Source of the DNA: Rhizobium chutanense
GTDB lineage: Bacteria > Pseudomonadota > Alphaproteobacteria > Rhizobiales > Rhizobiaceae
Assembly (NCBI RefSeq): GCF_002531935.1
Contig: NZ_NWSV01000003.1
Location: 124,001 to 188,000, forward strand
DNA: 64,000 bases
Direction of reading: 5' to 3'
Shown: positions 9,252 to 19,045 of the stretch, piece by piece
How the letters are laid out: every line of letters begins with the position of its first letter
Numbering within the stretch: position 1 is the stretch's first letter
The notes under the pieces: generated by a model
The model's database searches: none
Told to the model about the DNA's origin: nothing
Seen by the model: only the letters and a program-made list of their open reading frames with translations
Made by a program: the position numbers and the translations under genes

Positions 9252-10247
9252 CTACCAGCGCAGCAGAACGGCACCCCAGGTAAAGCCGCCGCCCATCGCT
9301 TCGAGCATCACCAGGTCGCCCTTCTTGATGCGGCCGTCTCCGGCAGCGGTCGCAAGGGCGAGCGGGATCGAGGCGGCCGAGGTATTGCCGTGCAGATCGA
9401 CCGTTACGACGACTTTCGCCGGATCGATATTCAGCTTCTTCGCCGAGCCGTCGATGATGCGACGATTGGCCTGGTGCGGCACCAGCCAATCGAGGTCGTC
9501 GGCGGTGGTGCCTGTGGAATCGAAGGCCGCCTGAATGACATCGGTGATCATGCCGACAGCATATTTGAAGACCTCGCGGCCTTCCATGCGCAGCTTGCCG
9601 ACGGTGCCCGTCGTCGACGGGCCGCCATCGACATACAGTTTCTCCTTGTGCGAGCCGTCGGAACGCAGATGTGCCGTCAGCACGCCGCGATCGGCAACGG
9701 TGCCCTCGCCTTCGCCCGCTTCGAGCACGATCGCACCGGCGCCGTCGCCGAAAAGCACGCAGGTGGTGCGGTCGTTCCAGTCGAGAATGCGCGAAAAGGT
9801 TTCGGCGCCGATGACGAGAACGCGCTTTGCAAGCCCGCCGCGGATATAGGCATCCGCCGTCGTGACCGCATAGACGAAACCGGTGCAGACGGCCTGGACG
9901 TCGAAGGCGAAGCCGTGTCTCATGCCGAGACGGTTCTGGATGTTGACCGCGGTTGCCGGAAAGGTGTTATCCGGCGTCGATGTGGCACAGATGATAAGAT
10001 CGATATCGGCTGGCGTCAGGCCGCCATTGGCAAGGGCCGCGCGCGCGGCGGCCTCGCCGAGCGACGCCGTCGTCTCGTCATCGCCGGCGAGATAACGCTG
10101 GCGGATGCCGGTGCGCTGGACGATCCATTCGTCGGATGTGTCGACGATCGCCTCCATGTCACCATTGGTCATCACGCGCTTCGGAAGTGCGGCTCCGAAC
10201 CCGCGAACCACTGAACGGATCATCTTCGATTGAACCCCATCGCTCAT
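9252..10247 (-). CDS. fabH: Beta-ketoacyl-ACP synthase III
   Basis: 331 residues. It catalyses the first condensation of type II fatty acid synthesis, acetyl-CoA plus malonyl-ACP. The catalytic triad is visible: Cys in AVCTGFVYA, His in VPHQANRR and Asn in [11 protein letters not shown]. The start at 10247 overlaps the plsX stop by four bases (ATGA), indicating translational coupling. A second ATG at 10223, giving MIRSVVRG, is also compatible with the family N-terminus. Confidence 0.96.
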   Translation of the reverse strand: MSDGVQSKMIRSVVRGFGAALPKRVMTNGDMEAIVDTSDEWIVQRTGIRQRYLAGDDETTASLGEAAARAALANGGLTPADIDLIICATSTPDNTFPATAVNIQNRLGMRHGFAFDVQAVCTGFVYAVTTADAYIRGGLAKRVLVIGAETFSRILDWNDRTTCVLFGDGAGAIVLEAGEGEGTVADRGVLTAHLRSDGSHKEKLYVDGGPSTTGTVGKLRMEGREVFKYAVGMITDVIQAAFDSTGTTADDLDWLVPHQANRRIIDGSAKKLNIDPAKVVVTVDLHGNTSAASIPLALATAAGDGRIKKGDLVMLEAMGGGFTWGAVLLRW

Positions 10248-11290
10248 GCAGCTTCCGGGCCCATCGGGGGCAGCCGCTTGGCATGATATTTCTTAAGATC
10301 GTTGTCTATTTTCTGATTGAGGCCGTTCTTGGCCATGTCATAGCCGACTTCGATGGCGGCTGCGATGCCTTCGGCATTCGCCCCGCCATGGCTCTTGATG
10401 ACGATGCCGTTCAGGCCTAGAAACACACCGCCATTGACCTTGCTCGGATCGAGCTTCTCGCGAAGCAGATCGAAAGCGCTTTTGGCGAAGAGATAGCCGA
10501 TGCGGGCAAGCAGCGTGCGCGACATGGCGGCGCGCAGATATTCGCCGATCTGCTTGGCGGTGCCTTCGGCCGTCTTCAGCGCGATATTGCCGGAAAATCC
10601 TTCGGTGACGACGACGTCGACCGTGCCCTTGCCGAGGTCGTTGCCCTCGACGAAACCGGAATATTCGAGCGAATCGATGTTCGCCTCGCGCAACAGGCGA
10701 CCGGCCTCCTTGACCTCTTCCTGGCCTTTCATCTCCTCGACGCCGACATTCAGCAGGCCGACCGTCGGACGCTCGACCTCGAACAGCGCACGCGCCATGG
10801 CGCCGCCCATCAGGGCAAAATCCATCAGCTGCTGGGCATCGGCACCGATCGTCGCACCGACGTCGAGCACGATGCTCTCACCCTTCAGCGTCGGCCAGAT
10901 CGCGGCGATCGCCGGCCGCTCGATATTGGCCATGGTGCGCAGACAGAACTTCGCCATCGCCATCAGCGCGCCGGTGTTGCCGGCCGAGACCGCAACATCG
11001 GCCTCCCCCGTCTTCACCGCCTCGATCGAACGCCACATGGTGGAGATGTAGCGGCCGCGGCGCAGCGCCTGGCTCGGCTTCTCGTCCATGCCGACGGCGA
11101 GCTCGCAGTCGTGAAAGAGCGATTTTTCCTTGAGTTTCGGAAACCTGGCGAGAACCGGATCGCACTGTTCCTTGAGACCGTAGAAAACGAAGGAAATATC
11201 CGGATGCCGATCCAACGCCTTTGCGGCGCCGGGGATGACAACCTGGGGACCAAAGTCGCCACCCATGAGGTCGAGAGATATTCTGATCAC
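10244..11290 (-). CDS. plsX: Phosphate acyltransferase PlsX
   Basis: 348 residues. It converts acyl-ACP to acyl-phosphate, the acyl donor for glycerol-3-phosphate acylation by PlsY in phospholipid synthesis. Recognised by the N-terminal [12 protein letters not shown] motif, [17 protein letters not shown] and VVTEGFSGN, and by the standard plsX-fabH pairing. Full length for the family. It follows the DUF177 gene with about 98 bp between. Confidence 0.96.
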   Translation of the reverse strand: MIRISLDLMGGDFGPQVVIPGAAKALDRHPDISFVFYGLKEQCDPVLARFPKLKEKSLFHDCELAVGMDEKPSQALRRGRYISTMWRSIEAVKTGEADVAVSAGNTGALMAMAKFCLRTMANIERPAIAAIWPTLKGESIVLDVGATIGADAQQLMDFALMGGAMARALFEVERPTVGLLNVGVEEMKGQEEVKEAGRLLREANIDSLEYSGFVEGNDLGKGTVDVVVTEGFSGNIALKTAEGTAKQIGEYLRAAMSRTLLARIGYLFAKSAFDLLREKLDPSKVNGGVFLGLNGIVIKSHGGANAEGIAAAIEVGYDMAKNGLNQKIDNDLKKYHAKRLPPMGPEAA

Positions 11291-11388
11291 GCGTCCCTGA
11301 TCCTTCTTTTCGCCGAGGGCGAAATTTCGGCCAAAATACCGGTTTTGGCGTCGCTTACAACTGAATTATATCAAATGCCAGAGACGCT

Positions 11389-11943
11389 TCAGTCCTTTTT
11401 CCAATCTTTGAGAGCAGCGAAAGCCGAGGGCTTTTTGTCGTTCTCGCCACTGTCCTCGATATGGCCTGCGAATTCGATGCCCTCCTTGCGCGGATAGGGA
11501 TCGATCGCGAGCGCGGTAAATTCGGCAACCACCTCGCCTGCATCGATCGTATCGCCGACAAAGGTCTCGGGCAGATCGGGGCCATCGGGATCGAGCAGCA
11601 TCTCGCCGGCGTCGTTGCCGGGCTGGCGGGCAAGCTTGGAGCCCTCCGGCACGAAGATCTGCTCGAAGCTCTCGTCGATGGCGGATTCGACCGGTTCCAG
11701 CGTCACGACGCAGGACTGGACGATCTTCGCCTGAACGCGGCCCTTGATGCGCACGCCGTCGCGCTTCCAGCGGGCAATCTGCAGATCGGCGCTCAGATTG
11801 TCGACGGAGACGACGTTCCAGCTTTTGGCGAGCGCCTTCAATTCGTTGGCGTCGGCCTCGACATGGACCTCGACGGGGTTGGCCGAGATGTGGCCGACCT
11901 TGACGTGATAAGAGAAGGGAACTTCGTCCCGATCGTTCTTCAT
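11389..11943 (-). CDS. DUF177 (YceD-like) protein
   Basis: 184 residues, starting at ATG 11943 directly behind a strong ribosome site (AAGGAGG). The core shows the DUF177 features: a cysteine-containing QSCVVTLEPVE segment and the C-terminal acidic/proline stretch LDPYPRK. Homologues are usually next to rpmF-plsX-fabH and are linked to 23S rRNA or ribosome assembly in other bacteria. Here rpmF is absent and the gene is followed by plsX. It lies 11 bp after the cytochrome bc1 chaperone gene, so probably the same transcript. Confidence 0.85.
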   Translation of the reverse strand: MKNDRDEVPFSYHVKVGHISANPVEVHVEADANELKALAKSWNVVSVDNLSADLQIARWKRDGVRIKGRVQAKIVQSCVVTLEPVESAIDESFEQIFVPEGSKLARQPGNDAGEMLLDPDGPDLPETFVGDTIDAGEVVAEFTALAIDPYPRKEGIEFAGHIEDSGENDKKPSAFAALKDWKKD

Positions 11944-11954
11944 CGTTTCCTCCT

Positions 11955-12488
11955 TCAGGCAACCGGCGGCAGCGTTGCCCCACCGGTGGCGATCACCTCT
12001 TCGGCGAGGGCCGACAGATGCGATTCCGCCGCCATCATCCATCCGGCGAGGCCGGCCATATCGGCCGGTGCGGCGGTTTCGGGGTAGATATTGCGTTGAA
12101 GAGCAAGAGCGAGCGCTTCGGCATCGCCTATATCCATCGCCTTCGAATAGGCTTCGAGCCGACCGTAAAACATGCCGGCAAGCTTCTTCATGCGCTTCGG
12201 AACGCTGTTGTCGCCGATGCCGAGTTCGCGGATCGAATAGTCGATATCCTGAAAGAAGGCGTCGACGATCTCCTGGGCAATCTCCTGGCCACTGGTGGCG
12301 GAGCTGCGCGTGCGGCGAAAAAACAGAATCATGGTGATCGACAGCATCTCGAAACGGCCCATGACCGTGTCCGGCACATTGAGCCGCTCATAGATCTCCG
12401 GCATGCGCGCGGCCGCCGTCAGCGCCGCATATTGCCTGTCGACGATTGCCTGATTGTTGTTTTTCTTACGGAAGAGCCCGAAGATCAT
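11955..12488 (-). CDS. Ubiquinol-cytochrome c chaperone (CBP3-like)
   Basis: About 177 residues matching the ubiquinol-cytochrome c chaperone family: RQYAALTAAARMPEIYERLNVPDTVMGRFEM, FFQDIDYSIRELGIGD and VPKRMKKLAGMFYGR (given as separate motifs). The family helps assemble cytochrome b into the bc1 complex. The start at 12488 (MIFGLFRKK) is chosen because homologues begin at that point. The longer frame from 12545 has no support. First gene of the minus-strand lipid/IHF cluster and divergent from bamE. Confidence 0.85.
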   Translation of the reverse strand: MIFGLFRKKNNNQAIVDRQYAALTAAARMPEIYERLNVPDTVMGRFEMLSITMILFFRRTRSSATSGQEIAQEIVDAFFQDIDYSIRELGIGDNSVPKRMKKLAGMFYGRLEAYSKAMDIGDAEALALALQRNIYPETAAPADMAGLAGWMMAAESHLSALAEEVIATGGATLPPVA

Positions 12489-12732
12489 TGTTTTTTCCGG
12501 AAATGCCTCATTCTTCACGCCGGCCGGCCTCTGGCCTTGTTGCATGATTTCGAAAGCTGGTTTACCGAAGCAGGCGCGAATTGCAATGCCGATCGTGGCC
12601 TGTTTCGGGACGACGCCTTCGATGCGTCAGCGAAGCGAATTCGGGATATTCGACCCGGAATGGCCACAATGGTTTTGCAGGAGGTAAGCGTGCAAGGCCC
12701 CAAATGGCTGCTATCGAGACTCAAGGGAGTAG

Positions 12733-13266
12733 ATGTCGTTGAAGAAACGGTATTTCAAGTCTGACGTGAAATTCTTCAGCAGTGCGGCCATTGCCTTGAT
12801 AATCGCCTCCACATCAGCCCTTTCCGGTTGCCAGACCAGCACCGTGCTCAATGGTGGCTATGTCGCCGACCAGCAGTCGCTGAACCTCGTTCCGGAAGGA
12901 TCGAGCCGCGAGCAGGTACTGCTTTCGCTCGGCACCCCGTCGACGACGGCGACCTTCGACGGCGAAGTCTTCTATTACATCTCGCAGCGACGCACCCGTG
13001 CCGTCGCCTTCCAGAAGCTGAAGGTCGTCGACCAGAGCGTTCTGGCGATCTATTTCGACAAGGACGGCGTTGTCACCCGCCGCGCCAACTACACGCTGCA
13101 GGACGGCAAGGTGTTCGACACGATCGGGCGCGTCACGCCGACCGGCGGCAAGGAACTCACCTTCCTGCAGCAGATGCTTTCCGGCGGCAGCGCCGCGAGC
13201 GCGGCCCGCAGCCTGTTCGGCGGCGGCGCCGGCGGCACGCCGCAGAACCCAAGCAGCCTGCGCTGA
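12733..13266 (+). CDS. bamE: BamE-like outer membrane assembly lipoprotein (SmpA/OmlA domain)
   Basis: 177 residues with a lipoprotein signal ending in LSGC (Cys33). Next comes the SmpA/OmlA fold with VPEGSSREQVLLSLGTPS, VFYYISQ and VLAIYFDKDGVV. BamE is an accessory lipoprotein of the beta-barrel assembly machine in the outer membrane. The Gly/Ala-rich C-terminal tail (FGGGAGGTPQN) extends past the domain, as is common in alphaproteobacterial members. The ribosome site AAGGGAG precedes the start, and a strong terminator follows the stop. Confidence 0.88.
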   Translation: MSLKKRYFKSDVKFFSSAAIALIIASTSALSGCQTSTVLNGGYVADQQSLNLVPEGSSREQVLLSLGTPSTTATFDGEVFYYISQRRTRAVAFQKLKVVDQSVLAIYFDKDGVVTRRANYTLQDGKVFDTIGRVTPTGGKELTFLQQMLSGGSAASAARSLFGGGAGGTPQNPSSLR

Positions 13267-13285
13267 TCGCATACGCCTCATACGA

Positions 13286-13317
13286 AAAACCCGCCGGATC
13301 GCTCCGGCGGGTTTTTT
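13286..13317 (+). terminator. Rho-independent terminator after bamE
   Basis: A near-perfect hairpin, AAACCCGCCGGA / TCCGGCGGGTTT with a four-base loop and a run of six T. It starts about 20 bases after the bamE stop. The A-run on the other side means it could also work for hppA, which converges on it. Confidence 0.88.
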
Positions 13318-13355
13318 GTTGGCGTCATCTTCGGCGCGGGAGATTGCCGCCACCG

Positions 13356-13527
13356 GCCCCTCATCCGGCTGCCGCCACTGACCGGGATCGAGCCACGTGT
13401 CTCGACCCGTCCTTCGGACCCCCGCTTGCGGGGCGAAGGGACCACGCCGCACCCTCTCCGTTCCCCACCAACCTCTCGCGGGGCACGTCCCCTCGCCCCG
13501 TTTACGGGGAGAGGGTTAGGGGCAGTC
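13356..13527. repeat. Palindromic mosaic repeat (RIME-like), copy 1
   Basis: This intergenic stretch is built from short palindromes. It starts with CCCTCATCCGGCTGCCGCCA and ends with CTCGCCCCGTTTACGGGGAG followed by AGGGTTAGGG. A second copy lies at 60111-60243 with the same start, a shared CTC..GCACGTCCCCTCG middle and the same end. In this copy the internal left palindrome is replaced by a different segment (13380-13440). The pattern matches the Rhizobium-specific intergenic mosaic elements known from rhizobia; the family name is from memory. Confidence 0.75.
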
Positions 13528-13542
13528 ATCCGCGGTGTTGCG

Positions 13543-15681
13543 TCAACCGGCGAGAACGGCAAGCAGCAGCAACGCCACGATATTGGTGATCTTGATCGCC
13601 GGGTTGACGGCCGGGCCGGCGGTATCCTTGTAGGGATCGCCGACGGTATCGCCGGTAACAGAGGCCTTGTGCGCATCCGAGCCCTTCATGTGACGCATGC
13701 CGTCCTTATCGACGAAGCCATCCTCGAAGCTCTTCTTGGCATTGTCCCAGGCGCCGCCGCCCGATGTCATTGAGATGGCGACGAAAAGGCCGTTGATGAT
13801 GACGCCGAGCAGCGATGCACCGAGCGCAGCAAAGGCCGAGGCCTTGGAGCCGGAGATGAGAAGCACGCCGAAATAGACGACCACCGGCGCCAGCACCGGC
13901 AGCAGCGACGGCACGATCATCTCGCGGATCGCCGCCTTGGTCAGAAGGTCGACGGCCTTGCCGTAATCCGGCTTTTCCGTGCCCTGCATGATGCCCGGCT
14001 TTTCCTTGAACTGACGGCGGACTTCCTCGACGATCGCGCCGGCCGCACGGCCGACGGCGGTCATTGCGATACCGCCGAAAAGGTAGGGAACGAGACCGCC
14101 GAAGATCAATCCCGCCACCACATAGGGGTTGGAAAGATCGAAGGAGATGTCGCCTATGCCGGCGAAATAAGGGAATTTGTCGCCATTCGCCGCAAAATAT
14201 TTGAGGTCGTAGGAGTAGGCTGCGAAGAGAACCAATGCGCCGAGACCGGCCGAACCGATGGCATAACCCTTGGTGACGGCTTTGGTCGTGTTACCGACGG
14301 CATCGAGCGCATCCGTGGATTTGCGCACTTCCGGCGGCAGATGCGACATTTCGGCGATCCCGCCGGCATTGTCCGTCACCGGCCCGAAGGCGTCGAGCGC
14401 GACGATCATCCCGGCAATGCCCAGCATCGCGGTGACCGCAATGCCGGTGCCGAAAAGGCCGCCGAGCTGATAGGTGGTGAGAATGCCGCCGACGATGACG
14501 ATCGCCGGGAGCGCCGTCGATTCCAGCGAGACGGCCAGGCCCTGGATGACATTGGTGCCGTGACCGGTGACCGAAGCCTGGGCGATCGAGACGACCGGAC
14601 GCTTGCCGGTGCCGGTATAATATTCAGTGATCACCACGATCAGCGCGGTGACGACGAGGCCGACGACGCCGCAGAAGAAGAGGTGCGTGCCTGAAATGTC
14701 GACGCCTCCGATCGTGCCGAGCGAGCCCCAGCCGACCGTCAGCGAGGTGGCGGCGCCAAGACCGACGATCGACAGCAGGCCGGTGACGATGAGGCCCTTG
14801 TAGAGAGCACCCATGATCGAACCGTTCGAGCCGAGCTTGACGAAGAAGCTGCCGATGATCGAGGTGATGATGCAGGCACCGCAGATCGCCAGCGGATAGA
14901 TCATCGCGGACTGAAGGATCGGCGCCCCGGCAAAGAAGATCGCGGCGAGGACCATGGTGGCGACGACGGAAACCGCATAGGTCTCGAAAAGGTCGGCGGC
15001 CATGCCGGCGCAGTCGCCGACATTGTCGCCGACGTTATCGGCAATCGTTGCCGGGTTGCGCGGATCGTCCTCGGGAATGCCGGCTTCCACCTTGCCGACG
15101 AGGTCGCCGCCGACATCGGCGCCCTTGGTGAAGATGCCGCCGCCGAGACGGGCGAAGATCGAGATCAGCGAAGCGCCGAAGCCGAGCGCCACCAGCGCAT
15201 CGATGACTTCGCGCGAGCCGCTCTCATGGCCGAGGCCGACGGTCAGAATGGTATAGTAGATGGAGACGCCGAGCAGTGCGAGACCGGCCACCAGCATGCC
15301 GGTGATCGCACCCGACTTGAAGGCGATGTCGAGGCCGGCGGAGAGGCTGGCGGAAGCCGCCTGGGCGGTGCGCACATTGGCGCGGACGGAGACGTGCATG
15401 CCGATAAAGCCGGCAGCACCTGATAGTACGGCGCCGATCAGGAAGCCGATGGCGGCCTCGGCGGAAAGAAGCAGCCAGGCTGCGATGAAAACGACAACGC
15501 CGACAAGGGCAATGGTTCTGTACTGGCGCGTCAGATAGGCTTGAGCGCCTTCGCGGATATAACCCGCGATCTCCTGCATCCGGCTATTGCCCTGATCGGC
15601 GGCAAGCACCGACCGGGTTGCCCAGGCGGCATAGACCACCGAGAGCAGACCGCATGCAATTACGCATAAAAGAATGGTCAT
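13543..15681 (-). CDS. hppA: Membrane proton-translocating pyrophosphatase
   Basis: 712 residues with about 16 membrane segments. It hydrolyses pyrophosphate and pumps protons. The catalytic loops are intact: [12 protein letters not shown] with [20 protein letters not shown], then [12 protein letters not shown], and C-terminal [13 protein letters not shown]. The residue after GNTT is Lys (GNTTKA), the signature of the K+-independent subfamily. The start at 15681 follows a good GGAGGAAAG ribosome site; the longer frame from 15756 has no family-like sequence before that point. Convergent with bamE. Confidence 0.96.
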   Translation of the reverse strand: MTILLCVIACGLLSVVYAAWATRSVLAADQGNSRMQEIAGYIREGAQAYLTRQYRTIALVGVVVFIAAWLLLSAEAAIGFLIGAVLSGAAGFIGMHVSVRANVRTAQAASASLSAGLDIAFKSGAITGMLVAGLALLGVSIYYTILTVGLGHESGSREVIDALVALGFGASLISIFARLGGGIFTKGADVGGDLVGKVEAGIPEDDPRNPATIADNVGDNVGDCAGMAADLFETYAVSVVATMVLAAIFFAGAPILQSAMIYPLAICGACIITSIIGSFFVKLGSNGSIMGALYKGLIVTGLLSIVGLGAATSLTVGWGSLGTIGGVDISGTHLFFCGVVGLVVTALIVVITEYYTGTGKRPVVSIAQASVTGHGTNVIQGLAVSLESTALPAIVIVGGILTTYQLGGLFGTGIAVTAMLGIAGMIVALDAFGPVTDNAGGIAEMSHLPPEVRKSTDALDAVGNTTKAVTKGYAIGSAGLGALVLFAAYSYDLKYFAANGDKFPYFAGIGDISFDLSNPYVVAGLIFGGLVPYLFGGIAMTAVGRAAGAIVEEVRRQFKEKPGIMQGTEKPDYGKAVDLLTKAAIREMIVPSLLPVLAPVVVYFGVLLISGSKASAFAALGASLLGVIINGLFVAISMTSGGGAWDNAKKSFEDGFVDKDGMRHMKGSDAHKASVTGDTVGDPYKDTAGPAVNPAIKITNIVALLLLAVLAG

Positions 15682-15878
15682 TTCGCTCTTTCCTCCCATA
15701 GGCCGGAGATCACTCCTCCTCCGGCAGATACGCCGCCGACTCGCCTTCCTCTCCACAGAAATGCACAGCTAAGCGGTGCGGAGATTGCGTGGTCGATCAC
15801 GTGGCGTCAAGACCGCAACGGGCGAAAACCGTTGCAGTGCGAAGAAAGACTTAGGGAGATTGTTTGGCGGCTAAAGAC

Positions 15879-16361
15879 TTACTTCTTCGCCTCGCCGCGG
15901 ACCTGCTTGGCGATGCGGTCGAGCACGGCGTTGACGAGCTTCGGCTCGTCGTCCTCGAAAAAGGCCTGGGCGATCTCGACATATTCGGTGACGATGACCG
16001 CCACCGGAACGTCCTTGCGGTCGGCAATCTCGAAGACGCCGGCGCGCAGGATGGCGCGCACGGTGCTGTCGAGGCGCGACAGGGCCCAATCATCCTGCAG
16101 GGCTGCGGCAATCAGCGGATCGAGACGAACCTGATCGCGCACGACGCCGGAGACGATGGAACGGAACCAGGCGGCATCGGCCTTCAGATAGGTCGCGCCG
16201 TCGAGTTCCTGGCCAAGACGGTGCGCCTCGTATTCGGCGACGATCTCCAGCACGCCGGTGCCGCCGACATCCATCTGATAAAGCGCCTGAACGGCAGCAA
16301 GGCGGGCAGCGCCCCGCTGGTTCGCAGTCTTGACCGGCCGTTCCGTCTTGTCGTCGTTCAT
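15879..16361 (-). CDS. nusB: Transcription antitermination factor NusB
   Basis: 160 residues with the NusB fold: [19 protein letters not shown] at the N-terminus and the C-terminal [18 protein letters not shown] block (motifs shown in part). With NusE (S10) it binds boxA RNA and supports antitermination on rRNA operons. It starts three bases after the ribH stop, so it is co-transcribed with ribH, a pairing common across bacteria. Confidence 0.95.
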   Translation of the reverse strand: MNDDKTERPVKTANQRGAARLAAVQALYQMDVGGTGVLEIVAEYEAHRLGQELDGATYLKADAAWFRSIVSGVVRDQVRLDPLIAAALQDDWALSRLDSTVRAILRAGVFEIADRKDVPVAVIVTEYVEIAQAFFEDDEPKLVNAVLDRIAKQVRGEAKK

Positions 16362-16364
16362 TCT

Positions 16365-16820
16365 TTATGCACCCAGTTTCTGCTTCAGCTCGATCATGGT
16401 CAGAGCTGCGCGAGCGGCAAATCCGCCCTTGTCCTTGTCCGAGCGGCGCGCGCGCGCCCAGGCCTGTTCGTCGTTTTCGACGGTCAGGATGCCGTTGCCG
16501 ATGGCAAGGGACTCGCTGACCGCGAGATCCATCAAGGCGCGCGAGGATTCATTCGACACGATATCGAAGTGATAGGTCTCGCCGCGGATAACCATGCCGA
16601 GGGCGACATAGCCGTCATAATGCGTGCCGCCATTGTCGTCTCCATCGAGCGACATGGCAATCGCTGCCGGAATTTCCAATGCGCCGGGAACGGTGACGAC
16701 CTCAAAGGTGGCGCCGGCCTCCTGCAACGCGAAGGTCGCGCCTTCGAGCAGGGCATCGGCCATGTCGTCGTAGAAGCGGGCTTCAACGATCAAAATATGG
16801 GGAGCGGTCTCTCTCGGCAT
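16365..16820 (-). CDS. ribH: 6,7-dimethyl-8-ribityllumazine synthase
   Basis: 151 residues. It condenses 5-amino-6-ribitylamino-uracil with dihydroxybutanone phosphate, the penultimate riboflavin step. Visible motifs are [34 protein letters not shown] and NGILTVEND. It pairs with nusB, but the remaining riboflavin genes (ribD, ribE) on the same strand are about 8.7 kb away, with a plus-strand accessory block between. No FMN riboswitch was seen upstream. Confidence 0.95.
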   Translation of the reverse strand: MPRETAPHILIVEARFYDDMADALLEGATFALQEAGATFEVVTVPGALEIPAAIAMSLDGDDNGGTHYDGYVALGMVIRGETYHFDIVSNESSRALMDLAVSESLAIGNGILTVENDEQAWARARRSDKDKGGFAARAALTMIELKQKLGA

Positions 16821-17165
16821 GGTTCACCTTCGTTTTGTGGGGCGTTTTCCACTCGGCAGCCCGCGGTCAAAACATGCCTTCATCAGAATGGCAAGCACTT
16901 TCGGCCGATGCCGCAATGCCAAAGAAGAAATATCCGTAAGGGGATAGCCGTGCTGCGCCGGCAAAGCCGGGCAGGTCCTTGAACCCCGCTCTCGCGGATG
17001 CCTGGAAAACGGCAATTCGAAGGCCGTTTTCATGAACAATTCTTAATGGTTTTTCAGTGGCTTAACCCATTGAATCGCGAAAGGGCGAACGCCAATTCCA
17101 TATCGTAACGCAGACGATCCCCTGCAAAGACAGCCGACCGTCAAAGCAGATGAAAGGATACCATC
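16821..17165. other. Divergent intergenic region, ribH / secreted protein
   Basis: A 345-bp gap that must contain the ribH-nusB promoter and the promoter of the gene at 17166. It includes a perfect 9-bp inverted repeat, GAAAACGGC (17005-17013) with GCCGTTTTC (17023-17031). I looked for the conserved RFN element and saw none. Short minus-strand open frames here are proline/arginine-rich and look non-coding. Confidence 0.45.
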
Positions 17166-17525
17166 ATGAACCGCGTTGTCACCCTCACCATCGCAGCCGC
17201 CCTCTCCTCCCTCGCATTTGCCGGCGTCAGCCGGGCCGAAAGCCTCGGGATGAACACGGCCCAAGGCATCGAGCAGACACTCCGGACGTTCCAGGGCAAT
17301 GATTTCAATGTCGAGCAGGTCCACAACTGGCGCAACCTCGACGACGAAAGCACCGGTCCGCGCTCGGCGCCGGAACGTTCCGGCCAAGCCGTTCGCGGCA
17401 TTCAGGCCTCGATCGACGCCAACAGGTCGCTTGCCCACCGTCTCAACAATGAAGGCGTCGATGTCCGCAACATCGTCAATGCCGAGCAGGCAGCCGACGG
17501 CAGCCTGACCTTCTATGTCCGCTGA
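17166..17525 (+). CDS. Small secreted protein of unknown function
   Basis: 119 residues with a signal peptide (MNRVVTLTIAAALSSLAFAG, cleavage around ASRAE/VSRAE). The mature part has about 95 polar residues with no cysteines and no domain I recognise. It ends in NAEQAADGSLTFYVR. GAAAGGA lies a few bases before the ATG. It looks like a small periplasmic protein; homologues are likely limited to rhizobia. It is the first of eight plus-strand genes between ribH and ribE, but it is separated from the next by about 200 bp. Confidence 0.75.
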   Translation: MNRVVTLTIAAALSSLAFAGVSRAESLGMNTAQGIEQTLRTFQGNDFNVEQVHNWRNLDDESTGPRSAPERSGQAVRGIQASIDANRSLAHRLNNEGVDVRNIVNAEQAADGSLTFYVR

Positions 17526-17727
17526 CGGCTTCAGCGCATCCCGGAAAATCGAAACCGATCTTGCGGGATGCGTGGGGTGAACGGAATCGAGCGTCGTGGC
17601 GTCCTATCCGACATGCGGCGCTCACAGCATGGGCGGCGGTCTCCTCTCCGCCCATGCCGGGGATTTTTGAGATTGGCATTGAATTTTCCTCAGATGATGG
17701 CTTCTCTTGCTGCAACAGGAGGACATC

Positions 17728-18231
17728 ATGACTAGGGAATCGAAGGCGGTGATCAATCTCGCCGGTCTGAAACTCGACCACTGGAAACAGGGCGAGTTCT
17801 ATGAAAGCGCCGACACCTCGTTCGGCACGCTTCTCGGCCTGACCGGCCTCGGCGTCAGCTACAACGAAGTGCCGCCAGGCAAATCGGGCTGCCCCTTCCA
17901 CAATCATCATGTCGAAGACGAGCTTTTCTATGTGATCGCGGGCGCCGGCGAATACCGCTTCGGCGACGAGCGCCATCCGATCAAGGCAGGCGACCTGCTC
18001 GGCGCGCCGGCCGGCGGACCGGATACGGCGCACCAGATCATCAACACCGGCACGGCCACCCTCATCTATCTCGGCATCTCGACGATGGCGAAGACTGAAA
18101 TCGTCGAATATCCCGATTCCGGAAAGTTCCTTGCCAAGACCAACAGGGACGGCACAAAAGCCGGGCACTTCCGCCACATCGGACGGCCGGAAGGCGATCT
18201 CGACTATTGGGACGGCGAGCCCGGCGTCTGA
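17728..18231 (+). CDS. Cupin-domain protein
   Basis: 167 residues with one cupin barrel. Motif 1 (CPFHNHHVEDELFYVIAG) and motif 2 (GDLLGAPAGGPDTAHQIIN) carry the usual His/Glu/His metal ligands. The start at 17728 follows a strong AGGAGG site; an in-frame ATG-like start at 17707 is not supported. The C-terminus (HIGRPEGDLDYWDGEP) is typical of cytosolic cupins with unassigned activity. The substrate cannot be judged. It is followed 25 bp later by an acetyltransferase gene, probably in the same transcript. Confidence 0.88.
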   Translation: MTRESKAVINLAGLKLDHWKQGEFYESADTSFGTLLGLTGLGVSYNEVPPGKSGCPFHNHHVEDELFYVIAGAGEYRFGDERHPIKAGDLLGAPAGGPDTAHQIINTGTATLIYLGISTMAKTEIVEYPDSGKFLAKTNRDGTKAGHFRHIGRPEGDLDYWDGEPGV

Positions 18232-18256
18232 GGGCGCGATTCCATAAGGATCCGAA

Positions 18257-18772
18257 ATGACCGATATTCCGAGCCTCGAAACGGAGCGGCTGACGCTTCG
18301 CCCTCACCGCCTCGACGATTTCGAGGCGCATGCAGCATTGTGGGCGGACGAGGACGTCGTGCGCTTCATCAGCGGCGTGGCCTCGACGCGGGAACAGAGC
18401 TGGAGCCGCATGCTGCGCCTGGCCGGCATGTGGCACCATATGGGCTTCGGCTTTCTTGCAATCGTCGAGAAAGCGAACGGTCGGTTCATCGGCGAAGCGG
18501 GCTTCATGGAATCCCGCCGGGAGATGGATCCCTCGATCGAGGGAATGATGGAGCTCGGCTGGGCATTGACGCCCTCAGCGCACGGCCGCGGCTACGCCAC
18601 CGAAGCGCTGACCGCGCTGATCGGCTGGGCGGAAGCGCATTTCCCGGGAAAACCGATGAGCTGCATCATCAGCCCGGAGAACCAGGCCTCGCTACGGGTC
18701 GCTGCCAAGCTCGGGTTTCGCGAGACGGTGCGCACGCAGTACAATGGCGAAGTCATTCAGTTTTCGCGCTAG
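18257..18772 (+). CDS. GNAT family N-acetyltransferase (RimJ/RimL-like)
   Basis: 171 residues: ETERLTLRPHRLDDFEAHAAL at the start, then the GNAT acetyl-CoA loop ALTPSAHGRGYATEALTAL, then MSCIISPENQASLRVAAKLGF. It acetylates an amine on an unknown protein or small molecule using acetyl-CoA. The ribosome site AAGGA precedes the ATG. Likely co-transcribed with the cupin gene. Confidence 0.9.
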   Translation: MTDIPSLETERLTLRPHRLDDFEAHAALWADEDVVRFISGVASTREQSWSRMLRLAGMWHHMGFGFLAIVEKANGRFIGEAGFMESRREMDPSIEGMMELGWALTPSAHGRGYATEALTALIGWAEAHFPGKPMSCIISPENQASLRVAAKLGFRETVRTQYNGEVIQFSR

Positions 18773-19045
18773 GGAATTCTTCACCCCGAGCGGGCTGCCT
18801 AGCGACAAAACACATTCAAACCCCGCGGTGGTCCCATCGTCCGGGCTTCGCACCTGCTACGCGCAAGGAACGCGCTTTAGAGACCTTACCAAGGCAGATA
18901 CCTTCGCACCCCTTCCGCTGACAGCTGGCAAAACGCTTGAAAATACCGACGTCCGCCACGTTGACACAAGTAAGCATTGACGGGCCGACCGCGTGGTAAT
19001 TGCAGCCGGCAGACACTCCCTATCCATAAGAGGCTGATCACAGAT

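Noticed and set aside
16821..17165. FMN riboswitch upstream of ribH
   Set aside because: The conserved RFN blocks were looked for on both strands and not found.
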